64,000 nucleotides of DNA from positions 3,973,531-4,037,530 of the forward strand of contig NZ_CP026003.1 of assembly GCF_003086795.1 (NCBI RefSeq), written 5' to 3'. Shown one piece after another: positions 29,410-37,704 of the stretch. Source of the stretch: Stenotrophomonas sp. SAU14A_NAIMI4_5 (GTDB taxonomy: Bacteria; Pseudomonadota; Gammaproteobacteria; Xanthomonadales; Xanthomonadaceae). The translations under genes were made by a program, and so were the position numbers. The notes beneath the pieces are model-generated. The model ran no database searches. It had not been told where the DNA came from and saw only the letters and a list, made by a program, of their open reading frames with translations. Every line of letters starts with the position of its first letter. Position 1 is the first letter of the stretch.

Positions 29410-32400
29410 GCCCCATCGCACGCCTGGCCCAGGCCTGCGTGCAGCGACCGGTGGCGACGATCCTGCTGGCGGTGGCGCTGGTGCTGGCCGGCCTGCTGGC
29501 GCTGCGCCTGCTGCCGGTGGCGCCGTTGCCGCAGGTCGATTACCCGGCCATCGAAGTGAGCGCCAGCCTGCCCGGTGCCTCGCCCGAATCGATGGCCGCC
29601 ACCGTGGCCACGCCACTGGAACGCGCCCTCGGCAGCCTGCCCGGCATCTCGCGCATCGATTCGGCCAGCACCCAGGGCCAGACCTCGGTGGAGCTGAAGT
29701 TCGTGCTCGGCCGCGATATCGACGAGGCCGCGCGCGAAGTGCAGGCGGCGATCAATCTCGCACGCGGGCAGCTGCCCAGCGGCATGCCGGGCATGCCGCA
29801 GTACCGCAAGGTGAACCCCTCGCAGGCGCCGATCCTGGCGCTGGCGCTGACCTCGGACACGCTGCCACCGGGCCAGCTGTACGACCTGGCCTCCACCGTG
29901 CTGGCGCAGAAGCTGTCGCAGGTGCCGGGCGTGGGCGAAGTGCAGGTGGGCGGCAGTGCGCTGCCTGCCGTGCGCGTGTCGCTGGACCCGAATGCGCTGA
30001 ACCACGCCGGCCTGGCACTGGAAGACGTGGCCCAGGTCATCAGCCGCGCCAACGCCGTGCGCCCGCTGGGTGCGGTGGGCGATGAGCGCCAGCAATGGCA
30101 GCTGGAAGCGCCGCTGCAGCTGCGCCAGGCCGCGCAATACCGCGAGCTGGCGCTGAAGGTGAGCGACGACCGCACGCTGCGCCTGGGCGATGTGGCGGTG
30201 GTGGCCGATGGCGTGGAAGACCGCTACGCCAGCGGCTTCCACAACGAACGCCCGGCGGTGCTGCTGATCGTCAGCCGCCAGCCCGGCGCGAACATCATCG
30301 CCACCGTCGATGCCATCCAGGCGCAGCTGCCGCAGCTGCATGCGCTGCTGCCACCCAGCGTGGACATGCGCCTGGTGATGGACCGCTCGCCGGTCATCCG
30401 CGCCACCCTGCACGAAGCCGAACTGACCCTGGTGCTGGCCATCGCCCTGGTGGTGCTGGTGGTGCTTGGCTTCCTTGGCCACTGGCGCGCGGCGCTGGTG
30501 CCCAGCGTGGCCATCCCGGTGGTGCTGTTCGGCACGCTGGCGCTGGTGGCGTTGATGGGCTTCTCGCTCAACACGCTTTCGCTGATGGCGCTGATCGTGG
30601 CCGCCGTGCTGGTGGTGGACGATGCCATCGTGGTGCTGGAAAACATCGCCCGCCATCGCGAACTGGGCGCCGACCGCTGGCAGGCCGCCGTGCGCGGCGC
30701 AGCCGAAGTGGGCGCGACCCTGCTGTCGATGAACGTGGCGCTGGCCGTGGTGTTCGTCTCCATCCTGTTCCTGGATGATTTCGTCGAGCGCCTGTTCCGC
30801 GAATTCTCGCTGACCCTGGTGGCGGCGATGAGCGTGTCGGTGGTCGTTGCGCTCAGCCTGGTGCCGATGTTGTGCGCGCGCCTGTTCGTCGATGACGCGC
30901 AGCACGCCTCGCGCTGGCAGCATGGCAGCAACGCGCTGTTCGAGCGCGTGCGCACTGCCTACCTGCGCACGCTGCAGGCCTGCCTGCGCCGGCTGCGCTG
31001 GCCGCTGCTGGCGTTCGTGGCGGTCATCGCGCTCAACGCCTGGCTGTTCCAGCAGGTGCCCAAGGGCGTGGTGCCCAAGCAGGACACCGCACAGCTGCGC
31101 GGCTTCGCCCGCGGCGACGATGGCCTCTCGTTCCAGGCCATGCAGCCGAAGATCGATGCCTACCGCAAGCTGCTGCTGTCCGACCCGGCCATCGAGGACA
31201 TCATCGGCTATATCGGCGGCAGCAACGGGGTCAACAACGCCTTCATCATGATCAAGATGAAGCCGCTGGCCGAGCGCAAAGTGTCCAGCCAGGAGGTGAT
31301 CGATCGCCTGCGCGCGCGCTTGCCCAAACTGCCCGGCGGCAACCTGTACCTGTGGGTGGACCAGGACATCCGCCTGGAAGGCGGCGGCAGCAGCGGCCAG
31401 TACGAATTCCAGCTGCTGTCGGCGGACATGGCGCCACTGCGCGAGTGGGCCCCGAAGGTCGGCGCTGCGCTGCGCGCCCTGCCCGAGCTGGTGGACGTGG
31501 AAGCACAGGGCGAAGCCGGCATGCGCCAGGTGGTGCTGGACATCGACCGCGAGGCCGCCGCGCGCCATGGCGTGGACCTGAAGACCGTGGCCAACATGCT
31601 CAACAACTCCTTCAGCCAGCGCCAGGTCGCCACCCTGTACGACAGCCTCAACCAGTACCGCGTGGTGATGGAGCTGGACCCGAAGCACACCCAGGACCCG
31701 GGCACGCTGGCGCGGCTGCAGGTCGTGGACGGCAGCGGCCAGCGCATTCCGCTGTCGACCAGCGCCAGCTGGCGCTACGGCATGGCGCCGGACCGCATCT
31801 ACCACAGCGAACAGTTCGCCTCGATCTGGATCCAGTTCTCGCTGGCGCCGGGCGTGGGCCTGGAACAGGCCACGCAGGCGATCAACGCCGCGATGGCGAA
31901 GCTGATGCTGCCACGCACCGTGCAGGCCAAGTTGTCCGGCGAAGCCGGCGGCCTGGACAGCCTGCGCGCGCGACAGCTGTGGCTGGTGCTGGGCGCCACG
32001 CTGGCGGTCTACCTGGTGCTGGGCATCCTGTACGAGAGCTTCCTGCAGCCGCTGGTGATCCTGTCCACCCTGCCCTCGGCCGGCATCGGCGCGCTGCTGG
32101 CGCTGTGGGTGTTCGGCAACGAACTGAACCTGATCGCGCTGCTTGGCTTGTTCCTGCTGGTGGGCGTGGTGATGAAGAACACCATCCTGCTGGTGGACTT
32201 CGCCCTGGCCGGCGAGCGGCGTGGACTGAGCGCGCACGACGCGGTGATGGACGCAGCACGGCTTCGCCTGCGGCCGATCCTGATGACCTCGCTGGCGGCG
32301 CTGCTGGGCACGCTGCCGCTGATGCTGGCCAATGGCGAGGGCTGGGAGCTGCGGCAGCCGCTGGGCATCGCGATTGTGGGCGGGTTGCTGGTCAGCCAGT

Positions 32401-32465
32401 GGCTGACGCTGTACACGACGCCGGCGATGTATCTGGCGTTGGCGAGGATTCGGGCGAAGCGGTGA
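29406..32465 (+). CDS. smeK: RND efflux permease, MdtC/SmeK-like
   Basis: 1019 residues, second permease of the operon. Starts [51 protein letters not shown]. The acidic pair is Asp405-Asp406 ([16 protein letters not shown]). The C-terminal half holds [13 protein letters not shown]. In the E. coli MdtBC pump the two subunits have distinct roles in proton transport and substrate binding; the same split is likely here. The SmeIJK system of S. maltophilia has been linked to aminoglycoside, tetracycline and fluoroquinolone tolerance and to envelope integrity; applying this here is inference from synteny. Confidence 0.94.
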   Translation: MSPIARLAQACVQRPVATILLAVALVLAGLLALRLLPVAPLPQVDYPAIEVSASLPGASPESMAATVATPLERALGSLPGISRIDSASTQGQTSVELKFVLGRDIDEAAREVQAAINLARGQLPSGMPGMPQYRKVNPSQAPILALALTSDTLPPGQLYDLASTVLAQKLSQVPGVGEVQVGGSALPAVRVSLDPNALNHAGLALEDVAQVISRANAVRPLGAVGDERQQWQLEAPLQLRQAAQYRELALKVSDDRTLRLGDVAVVADGVEDRYASGFHNERPAVLLIVSRQPGANIIATVDAIQAQLPQLHALLPPSVDMRLVMDRSPVIRATLHEAELTLVLAIALVVLVVLGFLGHWRAALVPSVAIPVVLFGTLALVALMGFSLNTLSLMALIVAAVLVVDDAIVVLENIARHRELGADRWQAAVRGAAEVGATLLSMNVALAVVFVSILFLDDFVERLFREFSLTLVAAMSVSVVVALSLVPMLCARLFVDDAQHASRWQHGSNALFERVRTAYLRTLQACLRRLRWPLLAFVAVIALNAWLFQQVPKGVVPKQDTAQLRGFARGDDGLSFQAMQPKIDAYRKLLLSDPAIEDIIGYIGGSNGVNNAFIMIKMKPLAERKVSSQEVIDRLRARLPKLPGGNLYLWVDQDIRLEGGGSSGQYEFQLLSADMAPLREWAPKVGAALRALPELVDVEAQGEAGMRQVVLDIDREAAARHGVDLKTVANMLNNSFSQRQVATLYDSLNQYRVVMELDPKHTQDPGTLARLQVVDGSGQRIPLSTSASWRYGMAPDRIYHSEQFASIWIQFSLAPGVGLEQATQAINAAMAKLMLPRTVQAKLSGEAGGLDSLRARQLWLVLGATLAVYLVLGILYESFLQPLVILSTLPSAGIGALLALWVFGNELNLIALLGLFLLVGVVMKNTILLVDFALAGERRGLSAHDAVMDAARLRLRPILMTSLAALLGTLPLMLANGEGWELRQPLGIAIVGGLLVSQWLTLYTTPAMYLALARIRAKR

Positions 32466-32477
32466 TTGCGGGCGGTT

Positions 32478-32501
32478 CATCCACGCATGGCGTGGATCTA
32501 C
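32478..32501. repeat. REP unit, GATCCACGC type
   Basis: CATCCACGCATGGCGTGGAT then CTAC between the convergent smeK and DUF5076 genes. It ends 3 bases from the DUF5076 stop codon. Confidence 0.8.
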
Positions 32502-32503
32502 GG

Positions 32504-32815
32504 TCAGTGGCGCACGACGAACCCGCCGGACCGGCCGCTGGATGGCGCCTGCAGCTCCTCGTTGAATGCCGCTTTGATGGCCGCGATGGCAGCGTCCCGG
32601 TCCATGCCCTGGCTGGTCACCAGCGCATCGGCCACGTGCTGGGCAACATCGGCGAGGATCCGGCCCCAGGCACGTTCTTCCTGGATGTCGGGACGATCCT
32701 CATACAGCCCCACCTTCAACGAAGCATGCAGCCCGCGTTCGGCGATCCACACACGGATCATCTCGACGGACGATTCGTCGCGTTGTGCAGCGTCAGGGAT
32801 GAGCAGTTCATTCAT
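32504..32815 (-). CDS. DUF5076 domain protein
   Basis: 103 residues beginning MNELLIPDAAQRDESSVEMIRVWIAERGLHASLKVGLYED, which is the DUF5076 pattern. Small, soluble, alpha/beta; followed by a helical part (DVAQHVADALVTSQGMDRDAAIAAIKAAFNEEL). No function is known. Converges on smeK. Confidence 0.8.
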   Translation of the reverse strand: MNELLIPDAAQRDESSVEMIRVWIAERGLHASLKVGLYEDRPDIQEERAWGRILADVAQHVADALVTSQGMDRDAAIAAIKAAFNEELQAPSSGRSGGFVVRH

Positions 32816-32852
32816 GGCGGCAGCCGAAGGGACAGGATGCCGGATTGTGGCT

Positions 32853-32878
32853 CATATCCACGCGTGGCGTGGATCTAC
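32853..32878. repeat. REP unit, GATCCACGC type
   Basis: CATATCCACGCGTGGCGTGG, then ATCTAC. It directly precedes the RND relic. Confidence 0.8.
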
Positions 32879-32884
32879 CAGAGA

Positions 32885-32989
32885 ACCGGTGTCACCACCC
32901 CGGCGATGTACCTGGCGCTGTCGCACTTACGCAGCGCCAGGCGCATCGCCGGTGCGGACGGGTCGGCCTCCAACTCCGACCGACCCTGA
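32885..32989 (+). pseudogene. relic of an RND permease C-terminus
   Basis: Read in the plus frame ending at TGA 32987-32989, the sequence is [20 protein letters not shown] followed by unrelated residues. It matches the extreme C-terminus of the upstream SmeK ([17 protein letters not shown]) and of RND permeases in general. There is no start codon or upstream permease sequence, so it is a leftover about 35 codons long. DNA differences from smeK in the matching part suggest an old copy rather than a recent duplication. Confidence 0.6.
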
Positions 32990-33040
32990 TCGCGGCCGCA
33001 CCCCCGCAGGCGCTGGCCGCCATCCACACACGTGCCGCGA

Positions 33041-34114
33041 TCAAGCGGCTTCAGACACCTTTACTTCACGACGGGCGCGCACGGCAGCGGCCAGGCGCTC
33101 CAGCACGTCCACGGTGGTGTCCCAATCAATGCAGCCATCGGTGATGCTCTGGCCGTAGACCAGCGGCTGGCCTTCCACCAGTTCCTGGCGGCCGCCGACC
33201 AGATGGCTTTCCACCATCACGCCGACGATGCGCTGTTCGCCGTCTTCCAGCTGGGTGGCGATGTCCTCGATCACTTTCGGCTGGTTTTCGGGGTTCTTGA
33301 GGCTGTTGGCGTGGCTGGCATCGATCATCAGGCGCGTCGGCAGCTTGGCCTTGGCCAGTGCCTGGCAGGCCTCGCCGACGCTGGCCGCATCGTAGTTCGG
33401 CTGCTTGCCGCCACGCAGGATCACATGGCAATCCGGGTTGCCGGTGGTCGACACGATGGCGGTGCCGCCCTGCTTGGTGACCGACAGGAAGTGGTGCGGA
33501 TTGGACGCTGCGCCCACTGCATCGGCCGCGATCTTGACGTTGCCGTCGGTGCCGTTCTTGAAGCCGACCGGGCAGGAAAGGCCCGAGGCCAGTTCGCGGT
33601 GCACCTGGCTTTCGGTGGTGCGCGCGCCAATGGCGCCCCAGGCGACCAGATCGGCAATGTACTGCGGCGAGATCACATCGAGGAACTCGACGCCGGCCGG
33701 CAGGCCCAGCTTGTTGATGTCGCGCAGCAGGCCGCGGGCAATGCGCAGGCCCTTGTCGATCTTGAAGCTGCCATCCAGGTCCGGGTCGTTGATCAGCCCC
33801 TTCCAGCCCACCGTGGTGCGCGGCTTTTCGAAGTACACGCGCATGACGATTTCCAGTTCGCCGGCCAGCGCATCGCGCAGGGGCTTCAGGCGCTGGGCGT
33901 ATTCGATGGCGGCGTGCGGATCGTGGATCGAGCACGGGCCCACCACCACGGCCAGGCGGTCGTCACGGCCATGCAGGATCTCGTGCAGGGCCGCGCGCGA
34001 GGCGCTGACGGTGTCGGAGGCTTCATCGTCACAGGGCAGCATCGCCAGCAGCTGGGCAGGCGGTGTCAGCGGTTCGATGGTGCGGATACGAAGGTCGTCG
34101 GTGTGCGGGGGCAT
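33041..34114 (-). CDS. aroG: 3-deoxy-7-phosphoheptulonate (DAHP) synthase, type I
   Basis: Condenses phosphoenolpyruvate and erythrose 4-phosphate in the first step of the shikimate pathway. 357 residues from ATG 34114, close to E. coli AroG (350). Family motifs: VVGPCSIHDPHAAIEYA, RVYFEKPRTTVGWKGLINDPDLDGS, GFKNGTDG, HFLSVTKQGG, RGGKQPNYD, MIDASHANSLKN, GVMVESHLVGGRQ. Upstream are a promoter, an aromatic-rich leader peptide and a terminator, so expression is controlled by attenuation (separate entries). Which aromatic acid inhibits the enzyme cannot be judged here. Confidence 0.96.
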   Translation of the reverse strand: MPPHTDDLRIRTIEPLTPPAQLLAMLPCDDEASDTVSASRAALHEILHGRDDRLAVVVGPCSIHDPHAAIEYAQRLKPLRDALAGELEIVMRVYFEKPRTTVGWKGLINDPDLDGSFKIDKGLRIARGLLRDINKLGLPAGVEFLDVISPQYIADLVAWGAIGARTTESQVHRELASGLSCPVGFKNGTDGNVKIAADAVGAASNPHHFLSVTKQGGTAIVSTTGNPDCHVILRGGKQPNYDAASVGEACQALAKAKLPTRLMIDASHANSLKNPENQPKVIEDIATQLEDGEQRIVGVMVESHLVGGRQELVEGQPLVYGQSITDGCIDWDTTVDVLERLAAAVRARREVKVSEAA

Positions 34115-34160
34115 GGGGCTGGTCTCTACGGAATGTGGGAGTCCGCAGCGTGGCGACATG

Positions 34161-34190
34161 AAAAAAGCCGCCAGGTTCGCTGGCGGCTTT
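34161..34190 (-). terminator. attenuator terminator of aroG
   Basis: On the minus strand AAAGCCGCCAG, loop CGAAC, then CTGGCGGCTTTTTT: a 10-bp GC-rich stem with a run of T. It sits between the leader peptide and aroG, about 50 bp before the aroG start. Upstream CCGCC/GGCGG bases at 34237-34241 can pair with the 5' arm (34182-34186) and would break it, giving a plausible antiterminator. Confidence 0.9.
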
Positions 34191-34213
34191 CGGGAATGCG
34201 TCTGAAGGTTTCT

Positions 34214-34291
34214 TCAGGGTGAGCGCAGTCCTTCCTCCGCCGTGGGCTTCGGAAAGTAATACCAATAAAAGTTGGCGTGGGCTGCGTTCAT
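34214..34291 (-). CDS. aroG leader peptide (aromatic attenuation)
   Basis: Only 25 residues, from ATG 34291 to TGA 34214. It begins MNAAHAN and then has the run FYWYYF, six aromatic residues in a row (Phe 2, Tyr 3, Trp 1), followed by PKPTAEEGLRSP. When charged aromatic tRNAs are scarce the ribosome should stall on this run and let the antiterminator form; otherwise the terminator at 34161 forms and aroG is off. It is too short for ordinary gene callers. No strong ribosome-binding site is visible ahead of the ATG. Confidence 0.9.
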   Translation of the reverse strand: MNAAHANFYWYYFPKPTAEEGLRSP

Positions 34292-34299
34292 GGGGTGTA

Positions 34300-34327
34300 T
34301 TGATAGCACAGCTTTTGCGCAGTGCAA
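34300..34327 (-). promoter_or_regulatory. likely sigma70 promoter of the aroG leader
   Basis: Reverse strand TTGCAC (34322-34327), 16 bases, then TATCAA (34300-34305), ahead of the leader ATG at 34291. Spacing is acceptable and the -10 is weak. Confidence 0.5.
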
Positions 34328-34372
34328 AATGTTTCATCCGCAACTGGGGATGCGGTTCAGGCGGGGCTCGCC

Positions 34373-34633
34373 TCAGCGCTTGCCGTGTACTTCCACATCC
34401 AGCAGCAGGCCTTCATGGATGTCCACCCAGCGCTCCACCACGCGGTCCAGTTCCTTCTGTGCCTCGTCCAGCTGCTCGGGGTTGAGCAGGGAGCGGGCGG
34501 TGTAGAGATCGGAGACGAGCTGCCGCAGCGTCGATTCCAGGATGGCGACCGACGGCCCTTCCAGCCCGGGCAACTGCAGTGCCGGGCTGTCGCCAAGGGT
34601 TCCGTACAGCGTGACCTGGAGCTTGCTCTGCAT
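34373..34633 (-). CDS. hypothetical small soluble protein
   Basis: 86 residues from ATG 34633 (GGGAAG ahead): MQSKLQVTLYGTLGDSPALQLPGLEGPSVAILESTLRQL, then an acidic helical region (ARSLLNPEQLDEAQKELDRVVERWVDIHEGLLLDVEVHGKR). Reads as a compact cytoplasmic protein; I do not recognise a family. It lies 82 bp upstream of the aroG leader start, on the same strand, but is separated from aroG by the promoter. Confidence 0.6.
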   Translation of the reverse strand: MQSKLQVTLYGTLGDSPALQLPGLEGPSVAILESTLRQLVSDLYTARSLLNPEQLDEAQKELDRVVERWVDIHEGLLLDVEVHGKR

Positions 34634-35493
34634 GATCGACTTCCCTGCGGGTGGACATGGGCAGCCGTCATGTTTACCGCGTATTGGTGACAGGCGCATG
34701 TGCCGTGGCGTGATTGCCGCTGCTGCTGGACGGCCTGAGCTGCAGAACGCGCCTGCCTACGAGTTCAGTCCCGGCAGACGTTGCGCGCACACGGGTCGAT
34801 CGCTATGGTCGAGGACGACTGCGCAGACAGCAGAAAATTATTCGGCGCCGCTGCGAAACTCGCGAGGAGTACATGAAGGGAAAATGCTGACAATTGAATT
34901 GTTCGTTTGAATACGGAAATCCGTCAGTGTGGCCGTCCTTCCTGTGCAGTCGATCCTGTTGCTCCCTGGGCCCGTGCCACCTTGATGTCGCTGGCACGAG
35001 CTTCTTCCGGCTTCTTTACCCCGCCGGGTTTCCAGCCAGGGACCGCCCGCTACCCGATCTACGATTAAGCTGTCGCGATTGAGCCGATCGACAGCGTGCG
35101 GCGTGATGCACCTGGGACTTCTTTCCCGCGAAGTACAACGCCAGAAAAATGTGGGTGAAACGGCTGATTTCATGGCCTCTGGCGTATGCAATACTGCGCC
35201 GCGCTTTCATGGCTGTCGCGGATGCCCTTGGTGTTACGCGCAGGCATGTGCACTAGATGGATTGCCACCGAAAAAGGGTGGCCGGGCCTGGAAACCCGTG
35301 AGGTTTGGGTAGTCGCTTGTCAGCCGGCGCCGCTCTGTGCGGCGCCGGCTGACAAACCGTTCGCTTTCCATGGCGGGCGGTGCGTGGGGGTCCTTGGACC
35401 CGCCGGTTTGCCCAAACCTTCCGGTTTCCAGCCACGTACCGTCCGCCACCTATTCCGGTGGCGCTGCCGTCTTCGCTGTACGGAGCACATGCC
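34634..35493. other. 860-bp gap with structured DNA and no convincing gene
   Basis: Codon usage and GC look non-coding through this stretch. Short frames on both strands lack good starts. The right part (35285-35433) is a large inverted repeat described separately. A segment at about 35025-35055 (GGGTTTCCAGCCAGGGACCG..) resembles the right arm of that repeat (GGTTTCCAGCCACGTACCGT), so a truncated second copy lies here. Confidence 0.55.
35285..35433. repeat. large nested inverted repeat
   Basis: Outer arms GGCCTGGAAACCCGTGAGGT (from 35285) and CCCAAACCTTCCGGTTTCCA (from 35411) are inverted with a few mismatches. Inside is a perfect 15-bp-arm hairpin, GTCAGCCGGCGCCGC at 35319-35333 and its complement at 35339-35353 with loop TCTGT. 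The element lies just upstream of the gene at 35494 and could be a repeat, a cruciform or a structured RNA leader. Confidence 0.7.
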
Positions 35494-35853
35494 ATGAACG
35501 CAAAGCACGTCCCCTTCCCTGGTAGCGGCCTTAACGACCCGGCCAACGCCGATGACGCCGCCTCTGACCCCCACGCTTTCATCGCCAACCTGCAGCGCAT
35601 CGGCGCGGGCTGCGGCAGCGATGGCCATCCCTGGCCCGAACCGAACCTGCCGATCGGCCGACGCATCCAGCTGGCCGATGGTGACTGCGCCCTGGCCGGC
35701 CTGCGCATCGTGCATGAGGTGATGCTGGCCGCCGAGCGCAGCCGCCAGAACGGCGGGCCGGAACATGATGTCGGCCCGCGCGTGATGGAAGGTCTGATGA
35801 TGGCCTGTCTGGAACTGGGTACGCATGCCGCGGAGCGGGTGCGACCGCGGTAG
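35494..35853 (+). CDS. hypothetical protein downstream of the structured repeat
   Basis: 119 residues, acidic N-terminus (MNAKHVPFPGSGLNDPANADDAASDPHAFIANLQRIGAG), then a helix-rich region (DCALAGLRIVHEVMLAAERSRQNGGPEHDVGPRVMEGLMMACLELGTHAAERV). The layout loosely recalls the small Pseudomonas DUF3077/DUF6124 proteins, but I cannot assign it. No membrane segment or signal peptide. Confidence 0.6.
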   Translation: MNAKHVPFPGSGLNDPANADDAASDPHAFIANLQRIGAGCGSDGHPWPEPNLPIGRRIQLADGDCALAGLRIVHEVMLAAERSRQNGGPEHDVGPRVMEGLMMACLELGTHAAERVRPR

Positions 35854-35880
35854 CCAGACATTGGCCGAATACTGGGAGCC

Positions 35881-35943
35881 GCCGGGCATGGCCCGGCGCT
35901 ACCGGGTGGCGTGGGGGTTCATCCACGCATGGCGTGGATCTAC
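35881..35943. repeat. two REP units of different types
   Basis: GCCGGGCATGGCCCGGCGCT unit at 35881-35903 and a GATCCACGC-type unit at 35920-35943. The latter supplies the TAG stop of the gene at 35940. Confidence 0.85.
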
Positions 35944-36281
35944 TCGTGGTTTGCCAGATCGTGCAGGTGCTGCGGCATGGCGTCCACGGCGCCCACGGTG
36001 TTGGTGGTGGTGAAGTAGTCATGCCAGCCCGTCGCGCTGATGGCGGCCAGCAGTGCATCGGCATCGGTGCGGCTGGCGCACTGCCAGACCGCGTAGAACT
36101 GTTCGGTGCTGGAATGCGGCACATCGCGCGCGACGCGGCCCATCGCCAACGGCGTGATGCGGGCCGGGTCGAACTGCTGCATGCCGGCGCCGATGCGCGC
36201 GAAGAAGGCGTTGCGTTGCTCGGGCGGGAGTGCGGCCCAGGCGGGAGTGGCGGTGTAGTGCTCGATGAGGATGTGGAGCAT
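35940..36281 (-). CDS. DUF6616-like small protein
   Basis: 113 residues from ATG 36281 behind AGGAAGG. MLHILIEHYTATPAWAALPPEQRNAFFARIGAGMQQF is the family's typical start; the second half (EQFYAVWQCASRTDADALLAAISATGWHDYFTTTNTVG) fits a dimeric alpha-beta barrel. Function unknown. An upstream in-frame ATG at 36326 is less likely because the intervening residues come from a REP-like stretch. Confidence 0.75.
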   Translation of the reverse strand: MLHILIEHYTATPAWAALPPEQRNAFFARIGAGMQQFDPARITPLAMGRVARDVPHSSTEQFYAVWQCASRTDADALLAAISATGWHDYFTTTNTVGAVDAMPQHLHDLANHE

Positions 36282-36316
36282 TGGGGCCTTCCTTGGGGTG
36301 TTGGGGTTCATGCGTC

Positions 36317-36376
36317 CGCCGGGCATGGCCCGGCGCTACCCGTGTGGTGGGGTTGCCGGCCAGCGGCCGGCACTAC
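36317..36376. repeat. two REP units
   Basis: GCCGGGCATGGCCCGGCGCT-type at 36317-36340 and GCCGGCCAGCGGCCGGC-type at 36355-36376. The second supplies the TAG stop of the AlkD-like gene (36373-36375). Confidence 0.83.
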
Positions 36377-37110
36377 CGGAGCGAGCGTTGAGCGCGTTTG
36401 CAGATATAGGCGTTGGCTGCGCTGCTGTGTTCGCGTTGCCAGCGTGCGCAGACAGCACGCACCCACGCCGGTTGGGTCTTGCTGGCATCGTTGAGCCAGT
36501 TGCCCACCGAATCCTGCACGTATCGCTCGCGATCGTTGGCCAGGGCATCCAGCAGCGGCAGTGCGTGTTGCGGCTGTTGCTTGAACACGGTGATGTGCGT
36601 GGCCCACACACCCCGTGGGCGCAGGGCTTCGCAGGCGAAACGGCGCAGGTACGGTGAGGCTTCATCCACCCACGGCAGCAGCAGCGTCAGCGCCTGCAGC
36701 GGTGCGGCTACGAGGTCGGCGCGTACCGCCAGCCAGGCCCACTCACGCACGCCGAAGTGTTGGTCGTCAGCCAGTGGCTGTATCGCCTGCAGCTTTTCGC
36801 TGAGCCCCAACGTGGCATCACTGCCGATGAGGTAACAGGCCCAACCGCGCACGGTGTCGGAGGGATGCGACTGCCAGTGAGTGACATCGCCCTGCCCCGC
36901 TTCGCGCAGCAGCGTTGCCGCCAGGGCCATGCGCTGGGTGATGCCCTTGCTGGCGGCATCGCGCATGCGCTGCACGGCGGCATCTGGCAGCGCCGCAGCC
37001 GTCTGCAGCAACGTTGCGAAGTCCACGGCAAGGCACTCGGCCAGATGCGTGCTGGCGGCCAGGCCGGTGCCGAGTTCGTGCTGCCGCGCCGCGCTGATGG
37101 GCTGGCTCAC
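36373..37110 (-). CDS. DNA alkylation repair protein, AlkD-like HEAT repeat
   Basis: 245 residues from GTG 37110, overlapping the MarR gene's stop by four bases (GTGA). All-helical HEAT-like repeats: SDTVRGWACYLIGSDA, FGVREWAWLAVRADL, SPYLRRFACEALRPRGVWATH, DRERYVQDSVGNWLNDASKTQPAWVRAVCARW. This is the AlkC/AlkD glycosylase superfamily pattern; these excise alkylated bases without a flipping pocket. Coupled to a MarR regulator, so induction by a chemical signal is likely. Enzymatic activity is inferred from fold only. Confidence 0.82.
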   Translation of the reverse strand: MSQPISAARQHELGTGLAASTHLAECLAVDFATLLQTAAALPDAAVQRMRDAASKGITQRMALAATLLREAGQGDVTHWQSHPSDTVRGWACYLIGSDATLGLSEKLQAIQPLADDQHFGVREWAWLAVRADLVAAPLQALTLLLPWVDEASPYLRRFACEALRPRGVWATHITVFKQQPQHALPLLDALANDRERYVQDSVGNWLNDASKTQPAWVRAVCARWQREHSSAANAYICKRAQRSLR

Positions 37111-37607
37111 GGCGTCGCGTCCCGGCCGCTGTCGGTGTGCTGCCAGACCTTGGTCAGCAGCTTCGAGAGCTGGGCTTGCTCGCCCGCATCCAGGCCATTG
37201 AACAGCCCACCGATCCACTGCGTATGCTGGTTGAACAGTTCCTCGGCCAGGCGCTTGCCGCGTGCGGTCAGCACGATCTGCAGGCGGCGGCCGTCTTCGG
37301 CATCGTGCCTGCGCTGCAGCAGGCCCTCGCGCTGCAGGCCGTCCAGCAGGCCACTGATGGTGGCGCGGGTCACACCTGCGCGTTCGGCCAGCTCGTGCGG
37401 CGGCAGCGTGCCGCCGGCGCCCTGCAGCAGGAACAGCACGATGAAACGGCCTTCGCTGAGGCCGTGCGGTGCAAGCCGGGTGGCACAGTCGCGGTCGATG
37501 GCGGCGGACAGGGAAAGCAGCTGGAAGCACAGGCGCAGCTGCGCCAGGTTGGCATGGCCGCGGCGGGTGGCCTCGTCGACGAGGGCGGTGTGTTTTGCTT
37601 CCAGCAT
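37107..37607 (-). CDS. MarR family transcriptional regulator
   Basis: 166 residues from ATG 37607. The winged helix is HELAERAGVTRATISGLLDGLQREGLLQRRHDAEDGRRLQIVLTARGKRL, with the usual wing and DxRR. Start chosen because the ATG at 37640 lies inside the palindromic operator (37618-37643) and would need translation to run through it. First gene of the operon with the AlkD-like gene. Autorepression by binding the operator over its own -10 is likely. Confidence 0.9.
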   Translation of the reverse strand: MLEAKHTALVDEATRRGHANLAQLRLCFQLLSLSAAIDRDCATRLAPHGLSEGRFIVLFLLQGAGGTLPPHELAERAGVTRATISGLLDGLQREGLLQRRHDAEDGRRLQIVLTARGKRLAEELFNQHTQWIGGLFNGLDAGEQAQLSKLLTKVWQHTDSGRDATP

Positions 37608-37617
37608 TGCAGCCACC

Positions 37618-37643
37618 GATATGGTTAGGCGGCTAATCATATC
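37618..37643. promoter_or_regulatory. MarR operator palindrome
   Basis: GATATGGTTAG-GCGG-CTAATCATATC: 11-bp arms with one mismatch, four-base centre. It covers the -10 (TATGAT on the minus strand, 37636-37641) of the promoter for the MarR gene. Confidence 0.8.
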
Positions 37644-37663
37644 CTCATAGAATGGAACTGCAA
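37636..37663 (-). promoter_or_regulatory. sigma70 promoter of the MarR/AlkD-like operon
   Basis: Reverse strand TTGCAG (37658-37663), 16 bases, TATGAT (37636-37641). A good match and the -10 overlaps the operator. Confidence 0.65.
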
Positions 37664-37680
37664 GCTTGTGCTGTATGCCC

Positions 37681-37704
37681 CATCCACGCGTGGCGTGGAT
37701 CTAT
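37681..37704. repeat. REP unit, GATCCACGC type
   Basis: CATCCACGCGTGGCGTGGAT then CTAT; here the head reads GATAG. It supplies the TAG stop of the sensor kinase (37701-37703). Confidence 0.78.

Noticed and set aside
29337..32480. 1047-residue minus-strand frame opposite smeK
   Set aside because: Shadow with His/Gln/Arg-rich composition typical of reverse-complemented coding DNA; smeK is clear.
34874..34909. Mini-frames MKGKC and MLTIELFV with a good ribosome-binding site
   Set aside because: Five and eight codons only, no downstream gene on that strand for 580 bp, and no terminator or amino-acid run suggesting a leader peptide.
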